Shown here piece by piece: positions 20,314 through 30,454 of a stretch of DNA of 64,000 nt. The position numbers and the translations under genes are program-made. A model generated the notes under the pieces. The model was not told the origin of the DNA. It ran no database searches and saw only the letters and a list, made by a program, of their open reading frames with translations. Source of the stretch: Lytechinus pictus. Lineage: Eukaryota; Echinodermata; Echinoidea; Temnopleuroida; Toxopneustidae. How positions within the stretch are numbered: the first letter of the stretch is position 1; each line of letters starts with the position of its first letter. Where the stretch lies: positions 19,483,117-19,547,116 of the forward strand of contig NC_087261.1 of the NCBI RefSeq assembly GCF_037042905.1, written 5' to 3'.

Positions 20314-20757
20314 ATGGAAGCGATGGAAAATCAAGGAGTTGCAAAGGAATTAATTTGGGGAGATCACAAAGACACGCTGGACAGGTTTGAGAAGGATTGT
20401 GTTCCAGGGATGGCGTCGATAGAAAATCGTTGCGTAGCGATACCAGGGTGTCTCATCTCCAATCACTACGAAACTATTTCAGACCAAGAGAAATTCGAAC
20501 TCTTACACAGGCACGGCATGCCTCACGAGTTGAAAGAAGATTGGTCTAAAGGGTGGAAGAGACGAATTCTTCAACGATTTTGTAATAATAAATTATTCAT
20601 CGATGTCTATCTCAATCACATTGCAAGCACGAAGATTCCAGCAGCCTCCTTCTCATTCTACAAACATCCATGCTGGTTCAAAAAAGGATACACAGCGTCG
20701 AAAATTCTATACAAAGGAACCATAAACGGGATCTTACTTATAGATGAAATCGATTAA
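20314..20757 (+). CDS. Unknown ORF of the 17.7-kb element, 5'-truncated
   Basis: 147 codons from the first ATG. The family is not recognised. Visible features are F-E-K-D-C-V-P-G-M-A, R-C-V-A-I-P-G-C, a W-S-K-G-W-K-R-R basic patch and F-S-F-Y-K-H-P-C-W-F near the C-terminus. In the second copy (28216 onward) the homologous frame extends about 90 codons further upstream. Here that part is deleted, and an in-frame stop just upstream of the ATG comes from an extra A. The C-terminal half is intact here but lost in the second copy. The ORF lies on the same strand as the zinc-finger ORF, and the right inverted repeat begins about 230 bases downstream. Confidence 0.5.
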   Translation: MEAMENQGVAKELIWGDHKDTLDRFEKDCVPGMASIENRCVAIPGCLISNHYETISDQEKFELLHRHGMPHELKEDWSKGWKRRILQRFCNNKLFIDVYLNHIASTKIPAASFSFYKHPCWFKKGYTASKILYKGTINGILLIDEID

Positions 20758-21109
20758 TTTTCCATAGAATATGAGTTGTATATATGTAGAATGGCATCAC
20801 TTAATCTTCATTGTAAATATGTTTCACTGTAATATATGGACATGGGAAACTAGGTTTTGAATATTATGACAATGTTAATATGGACAATATTTTGGACGAT
20901 CGACGCTCGAATGGAAATATTAAAAGGGTAAGTCAAACATTGACACTCCTGCCCTTTTTTCCCAGTGCTATTATATTACCCAAAATCTACTCTAACAATA
21001 ACACTCTTTTAATCCTTCCATTCAACTTTATGGTTGTTCATTCGTTGCCAAGGAGACTACGCGTCCCTTCTAACAGATACATAACATTACTACGTCACTG
21101 CGATTAGTG

Positions 21110-21405
21110 TTATTTAAATGATCCCCTATTCAATGGCCATCCGATCTTTCCGCACTCGCTATTGTTATTTAAATGTCCCCTATTCAATGGCCATCCGATC
21201 TTTCCGCACTCGCTATTGTTATGCTAATGATCCCTATTCAATGGCCATCCTTCCAGACTACTCTTCCATTGTTATGCTAATCGACCCCCTATTCAATGGC
21301 CATCTTTCCCGACTATTCATCCATTGTTATGCTAATTATCCCTATTCAACTCTTCCATTGTTATGCTAATTTCCCCTATTCAACCCTTCATTGTTATGCT
21401 AATGT
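21110..21405. repeat. 54-bp tandem repeats in the right inverted repeat (SOX-POU-like motifs)
   Basis: Inverted counterpart of 12880-13345 with fewer units. CATTGTTATGCTAAT occurs exactly at 21267, 21322, 21356 and 21389, and TATTGTTATGCTAAT at 21214. Confidence 0.85.
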
Positions 21406-21482
21406 ATTACGTCATATTCTTTTGTGCGCGCGTCACGCTTGAGTGAACCTTTAGAATGGCCATATCGCCGTCATTATTCTCT

Positions 21483-22500
21483 GTAGTAAACAAGGCAGTG
21501 CCGCTTTGTGTACTATGCACGTACGCCTTCATATGGAATAACTGCAGTTGAAGTTGTATCTGCGAGCCATAGAACTTGCAAAGAGGAAATGATTAAAATA
21601 TTTGTGGCCGTACTATTATTCCAAATATGTGAATTCCCTCAGAATGATACCATAGACCCTAAAGGAATAATTTCAAGGTGAATAATATGAAATTTGATCG
21701 AGATCTTCTCACCAGTCGATAAAGTAGCAGACGTGTTATTATGACATATTTATCCGCGTGTGACGCGGCTCTTGCAAAAAACACAGTTGGTTGCGGAATT
21801 GCTTTGTGCCGACCGGCCGCCCGCTCCGGCGCAGCTAGCTGTCGAGCTACCGTACCGTTCTTGTTGTCTTCAACCATAGAGATGTATACTAATTACTATA
21901 ATATCTCTCTGTCTTCAACTCACTTGCGAATTGCGTTTGTATGTGTGACGGTGACCCCTAGCGTAATTAAATATAGAAAACAACTCAGAAGGCCGAGAAA
22001 GAATACTATACGTTCAAGATTGTTCTGTGGAATGAGCTATGAGTGGAAATGATCCAGAGGATATAAAAGTGGAGTCAAAGACAAAAGAAAAGAAGAGAAA
22101 ACGCCAGGGGATCGCTGCACGGCCATGAACTAAGTCGACATACCAGACCATAACAGTACACTCAATGCCTGGGTGTTGTGTGTACTGTATTATGCGTTCA
22201 GCGCGCGCTGAGCTAGCCGCCGGAATTACTTTCCAGCTACTCACTTGATTGAACATCGTGATAAAATAAATGAGAAATAGTGAAAATATCATTCAATAAC
22301 TCACTGTTTGCTATTTTACATCATGATTGAAGAGTTCATGATGGTTATTCATACTGTTTTTTATACAGGGAAAGTAAAGATTTGTACATATCAGTCCTAT
22401 TTGTTTGATTTGAGTTGCTTTGAAAAAAAATTGTAAAATATCTTTCTCTCTCTGCATAGCATTTCTGTATGACATTCAGGCACCTCGTATACTAAATTCC
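21483..22500. other. About 1-kb insert in the right inverted repeat
   Basis: Absent from the left side. It is bounded by TAGTAAACAAGGCAGTGCC and an approximate inverted form GGCACCTCGTATACTA, so a small TA-targeting transposon is possible. ORFs inside show no family features. Confidence 0.4.
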
Positions 22501-22785
22501 CCCCGGTGACGTCACACTCCGAGTGACTTTTCTGAACACTCGTCTCTCGGGCTCTGACAGGTGGCTAATTTCATAGACTTTCAAAGCAAAATATCGAGAA
22601 GGCAGAGGATTTTTGTGACATGCTATCTGTTTGAACAACTTATATATACTATATATTGTGTGTAGAACCTATATTTATGGAAACTCACCCCCTTCTTAAT
22701 TCAACCTTAATGAAATTATGGAAATACAAGCATTGTTTCGAGGGAACATAACTTTTTTACTTCTTGACCATTTTTGTGATTAAGG

Positions 22786-24268
22786 CACTGGCGTAAATCC
22801 GTGTTGATGGGTGGGGGGGATGACTGAAATATTTTGGCATTTTTTTGCAATCATGTTTTTAGATATGCAACGAATTGTCATTGATATGTCCACAGTGGCG
22901 TACCGTGGGTCACGGCATTGGGGAGGGGGGGGGGGCACCAGCAAATTTTTTGAATCAATAAGTGAGTGCGCTCGTGAGCGCGCGAAGTTGCCAGTTATAC
23001 TGACCTAATTGAGACATTTTAAGGACAATGTCATTAAACGGTGTATGTCACTGATCAAATAATGCGAGCGCGAGCTGAAATTTTTTTACATTCACACCTA
23101 AAAAGGGACAATATAATCAAATTTTTGTAATCATGATAGGTTCCTGTTTCGCTAAACAATGCGAGCGCAAAGCGCGAGCTGAAAACTTAGATAATTCAGA
23201 CCTGAAGTGGGGCATTCTAAGGTTTCTTTGTAGGAATTAATTAGGACCATACGTATTTCATTAACCAAATGATGCGAGCGCGAAGCGCGAGCTGAAAATT
23301 TTTGATATTCAGATCAGAAGAAGGGAAATTTTAAGGACTGATTTTAGGAATTCATGAAGAGCAGACATATCTCACCAATCCACTAATGCGAACGTAATCA
23401 CGGACAGGAAATGTTTCATATATACGAAGACCTTAACATGGGGCAATCACTTTTGAGTCATGAAAAAGAAGCATATGTCACTACATAAAACAAATGATAA
23501 CTCAAGTGCTAGGAAATATATTTGGTTTATATTGACTTGAAAACGGGATGTTTTAGTACAACAGGATTATATATATCTCGTTAAACAGACAATGCGAGCA
23601 CCAGGAACAATAAAAAAAGACGTAAGCCCTGGGCAAATTATGTTTCATAAAGTTGTAATGTAACATAACATAATTATAATATAATATAACATTATAATGA
23701 ATAATATTTTCTTCTTTCCCACTACGTACGTTTCTCTTCCTTTCTCCCCTTTTTCTCCTTTTCCCCCTTTCCCCGTTTTTTTTGTCAGCCGATGGGGGGG
23801 GGGATGTGCCCCCCCATGCCCCCCGTATAGTTACGCCACTGTATGTCCATATGGCAAATACCCCTCCAATATTATTATCTTTTTTTACCCCATGATGGTT
23901 TAATGGTTTTATTAGAGATTACATTCAAATTTTTTTGACATTCCATCTTAATCCCTTCCCAAAGACCCCAACATTGATGAATTGGAAGAAAAGGGGATTT
24001 TATCTTCAATGTTATAATATGCACATAAGTATTTCGTTTGGAAATGGTGAAATGGCTCTTTATTTGCATTTTATGATTCAATAATATTGTTTTATTTGTT
24101 AAGCGGTATTTTAGGAAGAATTTTCACCAATAAAACAATTGTCTCTTATGATTTTTTTTTTCATTTCTTTCGTAAAAAGTGGGGGGGATGTTTGTACATG
24201 CCATCCCCCCCTCCTCGAAAAGTGGGGGGGATATATCCCCCCCATCCCCCCCGGGATTTACGCCAGTG
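22786..24268. mobile_element. hAT element (CACTGGCGTAAATCC ends) containing another hAT element
   Basis: 1483 bp with ends CACTGGCGTAAATCC and GGGATTTACGCCAGTG and an 8-bp duplication GATTAAGG (22778-22785 and 24269-24276). It interrupts the right outer inverted repeat of the 17.7-kb element. It has G/C homopolymer runs near both ends and no transposase ORF. An inverted near-copy lies at 28961-30436. Confidence 0.9.
22893..23841. mobile_element. Inner hAT element with GCGAGCGCGAAGCGCGAGC repeats
   Basis: 949 bp with ends CAGTGGCGTACCGTGG and TATAGTTACGCCACTG and an 8-bp duplication TATGTCCA (22885-22892 and 23842-23849). Its interior is a tandem array of about 130-150-bp units, each holding the mirror-symmetric GCGAGCGCGAAGCGCGAGC motif or a decayed form. 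Confidence 0.9.
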
Positions 24269-24276
24269 GATTAAGG

Positions 24277-24542
24277 CATCAAATAAAAGAGCCGATATAG
24301 AACTTTTTAGGCATGTGATTTTTTTTTTGAAATTCAGATACCCCCCGCCAAATGAGTTTTTGGTTTCCTTTCTTCAAATTGTTTTTGCTCACTCATGCGT
24401 GAATGAAGAATAATCTAAGTAATATCAACTGAAAGAGGAGATTCTAAGCTTTACAATGGTAGGTCATTTGTCTATTGTATTTGTGATTAAGTTATGATAA
24501 ATCATAGCTTAATCTCGGTTTCGTTTTTTCTGGGACGCACTG
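24277..24542 (-). repeat. Outer right inverted repeat of the 17.7-kb element
   Basis: Inverted match of 6883-7150, ending GGGACGCACTG, then TATA outside. Confidence 0.85.
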
Positions 24543-24546
24543 TATA

Positions 24547-24912
24547 GGAATGTTATGAATGCAGAAGAAAACAATAAATCAAATCAAGACCAAATCCTAG
24601 ACTGATAAGATTTCGCCATGAACGGACGTGTCTAAAGTGAGCTCCGCTCCGCTACGTTTTTATCACATGGAATATACGCATAAATGTTCGAGAGATGCCT
24701 TTTGACTTCTAATTCTGACCGCAAGTTGAACATATCTTCTACATAATACTACATTTGTTTGCAAAATGCAGAATTCTTCGAATAGTCGTGACTATATAAT
24801 TTGAGAAAACCTTCCACCCACGTGCCAAAACACCTTCGCCAGTTCCCGTAACTGTTTCCAACAAGACTCCCCAACTCGTGACCAACCAGCCTACAGCCAT
24901 ACCCCCGGCGCC
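24547..24912. other. Short spacer and probable LINE 5' region
   Basis: No ORF is supported. Pro-rich frames just upstream of 24913 may be the 5' leader of the LINE fragment. Confidence 0.4.
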
Positions 24913-25692
24913 ATGGCAGCCCAGCAAGCTGACCCTCCTACTTCTGCTACTCGGATCCCGCTTACAGACCCCAAGGACCCTAAAGATGATTACTTGAAAT
25001 GCGGAAAATGTTCACGGATTTCCAGCGTGATATTGATAGTAAATTGGATCACGTAATTTCGGATCTTAATGCTGTTAAATCAGACATCAGGATGGTGAAG
25101 TCCGCTATACATGACCTTGAAATTTCTTCAGCGGATTCTTCAGCTAGAATATCTACCCTAGAAGCGGATAAACTACCTGGTATTGAACGTTTTATTGCCA
25201 AAGTTAGAGCTGAATTCGACGACAAGCTACTGAACTGAACCTAGAAATACACCACCGAAAACAAAATTTGTTGTTCTACGGCATCCCAAGCAAACCAATG
25301 AGGATATTTACAAGACCACTTCTTCTGCACTGGGCAAGTTACTGGAAATTCCCGTTGAGGAGGCAGACCAAATTCAAATCATCAATGCCCATCGTCTACC
25401 CACGAAGAAGACCCACAGCGGAGCCAGAGGAACCCCGGCCCCCGAAGCTCCTGATCTCATCATTGTCCGCTTTGCAAAGATGTACGACCGGGACCGAATT
25501 ATTCGCGCCTTTGAGCAGCCAAGGCAACCCTTGGCTACTGACGGCAACCGTAGGGATGGCGACCGTGTAACTGTCCGTACTGACCTACCCCCATCTATGA
25601 AACGCGAGCGTGGTCATCTAGCATCAGTTGCATACAACATTCGCAGAACCAAGCAGTTGAAAACCAGGATAAGGATTCAAGGTACCAAAGTA
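24913..25692 (+). pseudogene. L1/Tx1-like LINE ORF1 remnant with frameshifts
   Basis: A Met-Ala start at 24913 leads, through at least three frame changes (near 25000, 25240 and 25300), into recognisable ORF1 parts: a coiled coil (24999-25238, with L-N-A-V-K-S-D-I-R-M-V-K-S-A-I), an RRM-like strand (N-L-L-F-Y-G-I-P), a second RRM motif (D-L-I-I-V-R-F-A-K) and a basic C-terminal domain (D-L-P-P-S-M-K-R-E-R-G). It ends where a CAGGCGCGGATCC terminus starts at 25695. No ORF2 follows. Confidence 0.65.
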
Positions 25693-25694
25693 CC

Positions 25695-25760
25695 AGGCGC
25701 GGATCCATGGGGGGGGGGGGGCCGAGGGGGCCTTGCCCCCCCCCCCCCCCCTTTGGCCAA
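25695..25760. mobile_element. Left end of a CAGGCGCGGATCC-type element
   Basis: CAGGCGCGGATCCATGG followed by G and C runs. A matching inverted end, GGATCCGCGCCTG, lies at 31186-31198. No shared target duplication was found, so the two may be separate. Confidence 0.4.
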
Positions 25761-26186
25761 AAAAAGAAGAGGGAAAGAAAGAGAAAAAAGAGGGGAAGAG
25801 GGGAAAGAAAAGAAGAAAAAGAAGAAGGGAAGAAAAAAGAGAGAGGAAAAGGGGGAAAGAAAAGAGGAAAGGGGAGAGGGGGAAAGGAAAAGGAGAAAAG
25901 AAGAAAAAGGGAAGAGGGGGAAGGAAGGGAAGGAAAAGGGGAAAGAAAGAGAAGGAAAAATAGAGGGAAAGGAAAAGGAGAAAAAAGAGAGAGGGGAAGA
26001 GGGGAAAGGAAGAAGAAAAAGAGAGAGAGGAAAAAGAGGAAAGAAAAGGAGAAAAAAAGGAAGAGAAGAAAAGGGAGGGGGAAGAAAAAAGAGGAAGAGG
26101 GGACAAAAAAAGGGGAGAGAGGAAGAGGGAGGAAAGAAAAGAAGAGGGGAAAGAAAGAGAAAAAAGAGGAAGAGCAGGAAAGAAAA
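25760..26186 (+). repeat. Homopurine tract, about 425 bp
   Basis: Nearly pure A/G on the plus strand in irregular GAAAGAGAGGGG units. ORFs here (Lys/Arg/Glu on one strand, Ser/Phe/Leu on the other) are artefacts of the composition. Confidence 0.9.
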
Positions 26187-26425
26187 TGATGTTCGAACCA
26201 AAAGGGCGCCGAAATGATGTTCGAAGGAATGTCAAAATGATGTTCGAATTGGGGGCCGAATTGATGTTCGAACGGGGGGGGGGGGGGAGGGGGGCGAATT
26301 GATGTTCGACGTAGGGGCGCCAAATTGATGTTCGAACTAGGGGGGGCGCCAAATTAATACTCGAGCTAGGGGGGGGGGAGGGCGAAATGATATTCGAACT
26401 AGGGGCGCCAAATTGATATTTGACC
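26187..26425. repeat. Minisatellite of TTGATGTTCGAACTAGGGGCGCC units
   Basis: Seven or eight imperfect units of about 25-40 bp, each with ATTCGAAC or TGTTCGAA and a G run before GGCGCC. Confidence 0.8.
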
Positions 26426-26532
26426 TACATGTAGTAATAAAATATGTACTCCAATAGCAATGTCATTCGTCGTTCCTTGATTTAAAACGATTAAACTTTG
26501 TCAATTCTATCAATATGATTCAAAGAATTTCG

Positions 26533-26609
26533 AATCCGTTTACGGATCTACGGATTCGTTTAGCGGATTTACGGATTCCATTACGGATCTACGGATTCGT
26601 TTGTGGATG
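26533..26609 (+). repeat. Iteron-like ACGGATTCG repeats, second copy
   Basis: Shorter equivalent of 18697-18848, again just upstream of the zinc-finger ORF and its TATAAAG box (26621-26627). Confidence 0.7.
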
Positions 26610-26680
26610 TTGACATCATGTATAAAGATACGATTGATATCACTTTGCTTCAATTCTGACCTAAACAGCATCGAGTCAAC

Positions 26681-27355
26681 ATGAACGCTCTTGATTTGTC
26701 CAACCGGCGTTACGCATGTTCCCAATGCCAGAGGACCTATAGTCGGAAGTTTTATATGCAGAGGCATGAACAAAAAGCTCACACTGATACAGAAGATGAA
26801 GGCAAAATTGAATCTTCCTACGCTGAAGAAGGTACAAGTGAGGATGATTACTCCGAACCATCCTCTCAAACGCAGGGAGTTGAAGAATCTAGTGATTCAG
26901 AAAACGAAGGAGAGGATGAATCGTCAATGTCAGAGACAGATAACGTAGATGAAATTGAAGACAACATTGCTTACCGAGTATGATTAAAGCAGGCCATGAG
27001 AGCCACCAAGGACTTGAGAGACGAAAAATATCAGAAATATATCTCAGAGGGAAAGGAAGAAGACGCTAAAGAAAAGGCTCACGTGAAACTACTGTGGGCC
27101 GTCAAACGCATCTTTTTCGATATTTACTCCAAGTTCTTGCAGCAGAACGTTAGCCTAGGAGAAGCAGGCATCAATCACGAGATCGTTTCTGATCTCGAGG
27201 AAAGATTAGAAAATGGCATGGAATTCCAGAAAGCCGTACACAGAGTCTTAGCCAGGCATGATCCACAATTTGATGGTTTATTCCAGTTCCCAGATGGAGG
27301 TGACGATGACGACGATGATGAAGAATTAGAGAGTGAGGATGGAGTCTACAACTAA
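26681..27355 (+). pseudogene. Second copy of the C2H2 acidic protein gene, one nonsense codon
   Basis: Aligns end to end with the ORF at 18922-19599. The zinc-finger Cys and His residues, acidic stretch, helical part and Asp-rich tail ending E-D-G-V-Y-N are all present. The difference in state is a TGA at 26981-26983 where the first copy has TGG; downstream the frame is the same and stays open from 26996 to 27355. There is also one missing codon in the E-E-E-D-A-K stretch. Numerous replacements separate the copies, so they are not a very recent duplication. A downstream AATAAA is at 27610. Confidence 0.8.
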
Positions 27356-28215
27356 AGGCACAGCACCACCTTGTCAACAAAATAATCCAAGAACTTGAAA
27401 ACTCAGTCAACATAAATGACAGATTGAACTATATATTATTTACATCGTCAATATTCATACCAGCCATAGGTCTATACATGGATTGTGTTACAGCGAAGAT
27501 ATAACAGTTAGCAATTATTTTGTCTACAACATACGTTTACTACATAACTTCGATTACTTTTACCTTTGTATCAAAATCTGCTTTGTGTATATGTCTGGAC
27601 TTAAAATGGAATAAAAATGAATAATAATAACATATATTGTACAGTGTTCTATGTTATCACCATGTGGGTGGATGGAGTTGACCTGAAGCTAGTGCCATCT
27701 ACTGGATTCTATGTAATACAATTTGTGTGAGTCAGAAAGCCAATAAAGAGAGTCGTGTATGTGGGTCAAAATGAAAACTATGCAAGTATGAAGTAACCGA
27801 TTGGAGCGAAGATGCAAAGGTTAGTTTCTTTCATTCCTCGCTTTGTTCGAAAAATCAAAAGTTTATTCGACCAAGACATCAATAAGTCGTTTGCTTTCTA
27901 CCATTTAGCGAAATAACCGATTGGAGCGAAGATACAAAGATTAGTTATTGCATTCCTCGCTTTGTTAGAAAATCAAAGGTTGTTTTCGACCATGACATCT
28001 TGAATAGATCGCTTTCTTTCATCTATTATAATATAGATAGAAAAGAAGATGCAGTGAATAGTTATTGCATTCTTTGCTTTCATTTAACAAAATACCGATT
28101 GAAATAGATTGAAAAATCAAAAGTTGTATTCGACCAACAAGGTATATATGTATAGTTCACTTTCTACCATTTAGCACAATAACCGATTGAAGCGAAGAGG
28201 GAAACATATCAGTCT
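27356..28215. other. Spacer with CCGATTGGAG / CATTCCTCGCTTTGTT repeats
   Basis: Three to four copies of a roughly 120-bp segment (near 27796, 27915, 28090 and 28180) with ACCGATTGGAGCGAAGAT and TTCGACCA boxes. Also present, in lower number, at 20030-20230. Its 27935-28087 part recurs inverted at 28674-28824. Confidence 0.6.
27935..28087 (+). repeat. Left arm of a 150-bp inverted repeat
   Basis: Near-perfect inverted match to 28674-28824, including TTCATCTATTATAATATAGAT and CATGACATCTTGAAT. Confidence 0.85.
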
Positions 28216-28680
28216 TTGTTAGTTTTTTTTACATTCATTTTCGATAAATTTAATAGAGATAAAATCGCTCGATCTTCAGAGGTATCATTTAGTTTCCGTA
28301 AATTCGAGACAACCTCGCCTCTTAACGAAGATATCCTTGATCTACGAGGATATTCGTCACATAAAGCATTTTACAATAGCTGGATTTATTATCCTTTCTT
28401 TATCGCGAGTATGTTAGAGAACATGATGATAGAGGGAGAAGGGTTTCACTATAAGGGGGAAGATCCAAAAATAAGAGGAAAATCGATGGAAGCGATGGAA
28501 AATCAAGGAGTTGCAAACGAAGTAATTTGGGGAGATCACAAAGACATGCTGGACAGGTTTGAGAAGGATTGTGTTCCAGGGATGGCGTCGATGGAAAATC
28601 GTTGCGTAGCGATACCAGGGTGTATCATTTCCAATCACTACAAAACTATGTCAGACCAAGAAAAATTCGAAAAAAATGAA
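28216..28680 (+). pseudogene. Second copy of the unknown ORF: N-terminal part kept, C-terminus replaced
   Basis: The frame is homologous to 20314-20520 from M-E-A-M-E-N-Q-G onward but extends about 90 codons upstream, with D-L-R-G-Y-S-S-H and N-S-W-I-Y-Y-P-F-F. After D-Q-E-K-F-E (about 28672) the homology stops. The remaining codons to the stop at 28740 read through an inverted repeat and are not original. The first copy has the reverse damage. Confidence 0.5.
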
Positions 28681-28824
28681 AGCAAAGACTGCAAGAACTA
28701 TTCACTGCATCTTCTTTTCTATCTATATTATAATAGATGAAAGAAAGTGAGCTATTCAAGATGTCATGGTCGAAAACAACCTTTGATTTTCTAACAAAGT
28801 GAGGAATGCAATAACTAATCTTTG
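28674..28824 (-). repeat. Right arm of a 150-bp inverted repeat
   Basis: Inverted copy of 27935-28087, replacing the C-terminal coding part of the unknown ORF. The arms enclose about 590 bp. Confidence 0.85.
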
Positions 28825-28960
28825 TTATTTCTACATTGTTAGTATTCTGCCTAAAATATATTATGTAACGATAGCATTTTCAATCCTTCCATTCAATTTT
28901 TAATTTGTTGATTCGTTTCCAGGGAGACTCTTCCGTCCCTTCCAACCGATACGTAACATT

Positions 28961-30436
28961 CACTGGCGTAAATCCCGGGGGGGATGGGGGGATATATCCC
29001 CCCCCCCACTTTTCGAGGAGGGGGGGATGGCCTGCACAAACATCCCCCCCCCCACTTTTTACGAAAGAAATGAAAAAAAAAATCACAAGAGCTAATTGTT
29101 TTATTGGTGAAAATTCTTCCAAAAATACCGCTTAACAAATAAAATAATATTATTGAATCATAAAATGCAAATAAAGAGCCAGCTCACCATTTCCAAACGA
29201 AATACTTATGTCCTTATTATAACATTGAAGAGAAACCCCCGTTTCTTCCAATTCATCAATATTGGGGTCTTTGGGAAGGGATTAAGATGGAATGTCAAAA
29301 ATTTGTTGAATGTAATCTCTAATAAAACCATTAAACCATCATGGGGTAAAAAAGATAATAATATTGGAGGGGTATTTGCCATATGGACATACAGTGGCGT
29401 AACTACGGGGGACATGGGGGGCACATCCCCCCCCCCCCCCCCCCCCATCGGCTGACCAAAAAAAAACGGGGAAAGGGGGAAAAGGAGAAAAGAGGGAGAA
29501 AGGAAGAGAAACGTAGTGGGAAAAAAGAAAATATTATTCATTAGAATGTTATATTATATTATAACTATGTTAAGTTACATTACATAAGAAACATTTTTAT
29601 CATAACTTTATGAAACATAATTTGCCCAGGGCCTACGTCTTCATTGTTCCTGGTGCTCGCATTGTCTGTTTAACGAGATATATAATCCTGTTGTACTAAA
29701 ACATCCCGTTTTTAAGTCAATATAAACCAAATATATTTCCTAGCACTTGAGTTATCATTGTTTTATGTAGTGACATATGCTTCTTTTTCATGACTCAAAA
29801 GTGATTGCCCCATGTTAAGGTCTTCGTATATATGAAACATTTCCTGTCCGTGATTACGTTCGCATTAGTGGATTGGTGAGATATGTCTGCTCTTCATGAA
29901 TTCCTAAAATCAGTCCTTAAAATGTCCCTTCTTCTGATCTGAATATCAAAAATTTTCAGCTCGCGCTTCGCGCTCGCATCATTTGGTTAATGACATACGT
30001 ATGGTCCTAGTTAATTCCTACAAACAAAACTTAGAATGCCCCACTTCAGGTCTGAATTATCTAAGTTTTCAGCTCGCGCTTCGCGCTCGCATTGTTAAGC
30101 GAGACAGGTACCTATCATGATTACACAAATTTGATTATAATGTCCCTTTTTAGGTGTGAATTTAAAAAAATTTGAGCTCGCGCTTCACGCTCGCATTATT
30201 TGATCAGTGAGATACATATCCGTTTAATGACATTGTCCTTAAAATGTCTCTATTAGGTCACTCACTCAGTCATTCAAACATTTTGCTGGTGCCCCCCCCC
30301 CCCCAATGCCGTGACCCACGGTTGCCACTGTGGACATATCAATGACAATTCCTTGCATATCTAAAAACATGATTGCAAAAAAATGCCAAAATATTTCAGT
30401 CATCCCCCCACCCATCAACACGGATTTACGTCAGTG
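28961..30436. mobile_element. hAT element, second copy of the composite, inverted
   Basis: 1476 bp with ends CACTGGCGTAAATCCC and GGATTTACGTCAGTG and an 8-bp duplication GTAACATT (28953-28960 and 30437-30444). Reverse orientation relative to 22786-24268 and similar throughout, including the inner element. It interrupts the right inverted-repeat part of the second module copy. Confidence 0.9.
29392..30330. mobile_element. Inner hAT element, second copy
   Basis: 939 bp with ends CAGTGGCGTAAC and GGTTGCCACTG and an 8-bp duplication TGGACATA (29384-29391 and 30331-30338), the complement of TATGTCCA flanking the first copy. It occupies the same site in the outer element as at 22893-23841. Confidence 0.9.
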
Positions 30437-30454
30437 GTAACATTACTACGTCAC

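Larger units (their letters stand above)
20985..22785 (-). repeat. Right inverted repeat of the 17.7-kb element, inner part, with inserts
   Basis: From inside outward: 20985-21110 matches 13510-13345 inverted, then the 54-bp array (21110-21405), a conserved CATTATTCTCT block (about 21405-21482), an approximately 1-kb insert with no left counterpart (21483-22500), the GTGACGTCAC block (about 22500-22560) and a diverged stretch. From about 22690 it matches the outer repeat up to the hAT insertion at 22786. Confidence 0.75.
6883..24542. mobile_element. 17.7-kb element with long terminal inverted repeats, family unassigned
   Basis: The left end starts CAGTGCGTCCCACAAAAAAC and the right end is its inverted form. 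The flanks carry TATA on both sides (6879-6882 and 24543-24546), so the target duplication is TA or TATA. The outer inverted repeat runs about 350 bp (6883-7240 against 24277-24542 plus 22690-22785, split by a hAT insertion) at roughly 90% identity by eye. Inner inverted homology resumes at about 12560-13510 and 20990-22690. Insertions inside include a 5-kb palindromic repeat block, an approximately 1-kb insert (21483-22500) and nested hAT elements. The core carries a decayed LINE and three non-LINE ORFs. No transposase, integrase or polymerase was recognised. TA duplication suits Tc1/mariner or ISL2EU, but neither family is shown. Confidence 0.65.

Noticed and set aside
21741-22292. ORFs on both strands of the 1-kb insert in the right inverted repeat
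   Set aside because: No motif or homology within the window and no support for a start site.
6883-24542. Polinton/Maverick identity
   Set aside because: Size and long inverted repeats fit, but the duplication is TA or TATA rather than 6 bp, the ends do not match, and no polB, retroviral-type integrase, ATPase, protease or capsid ORF is seen.
25480-26323. Long Lys/Glu-rich and Ser/Phe-rich ORFs on both strands
   Set aside because: They follow the homopurine tract and minisatellite composition; only the first 70 codons or so of the plus-strand ORF are LINE ORF1 sequence.
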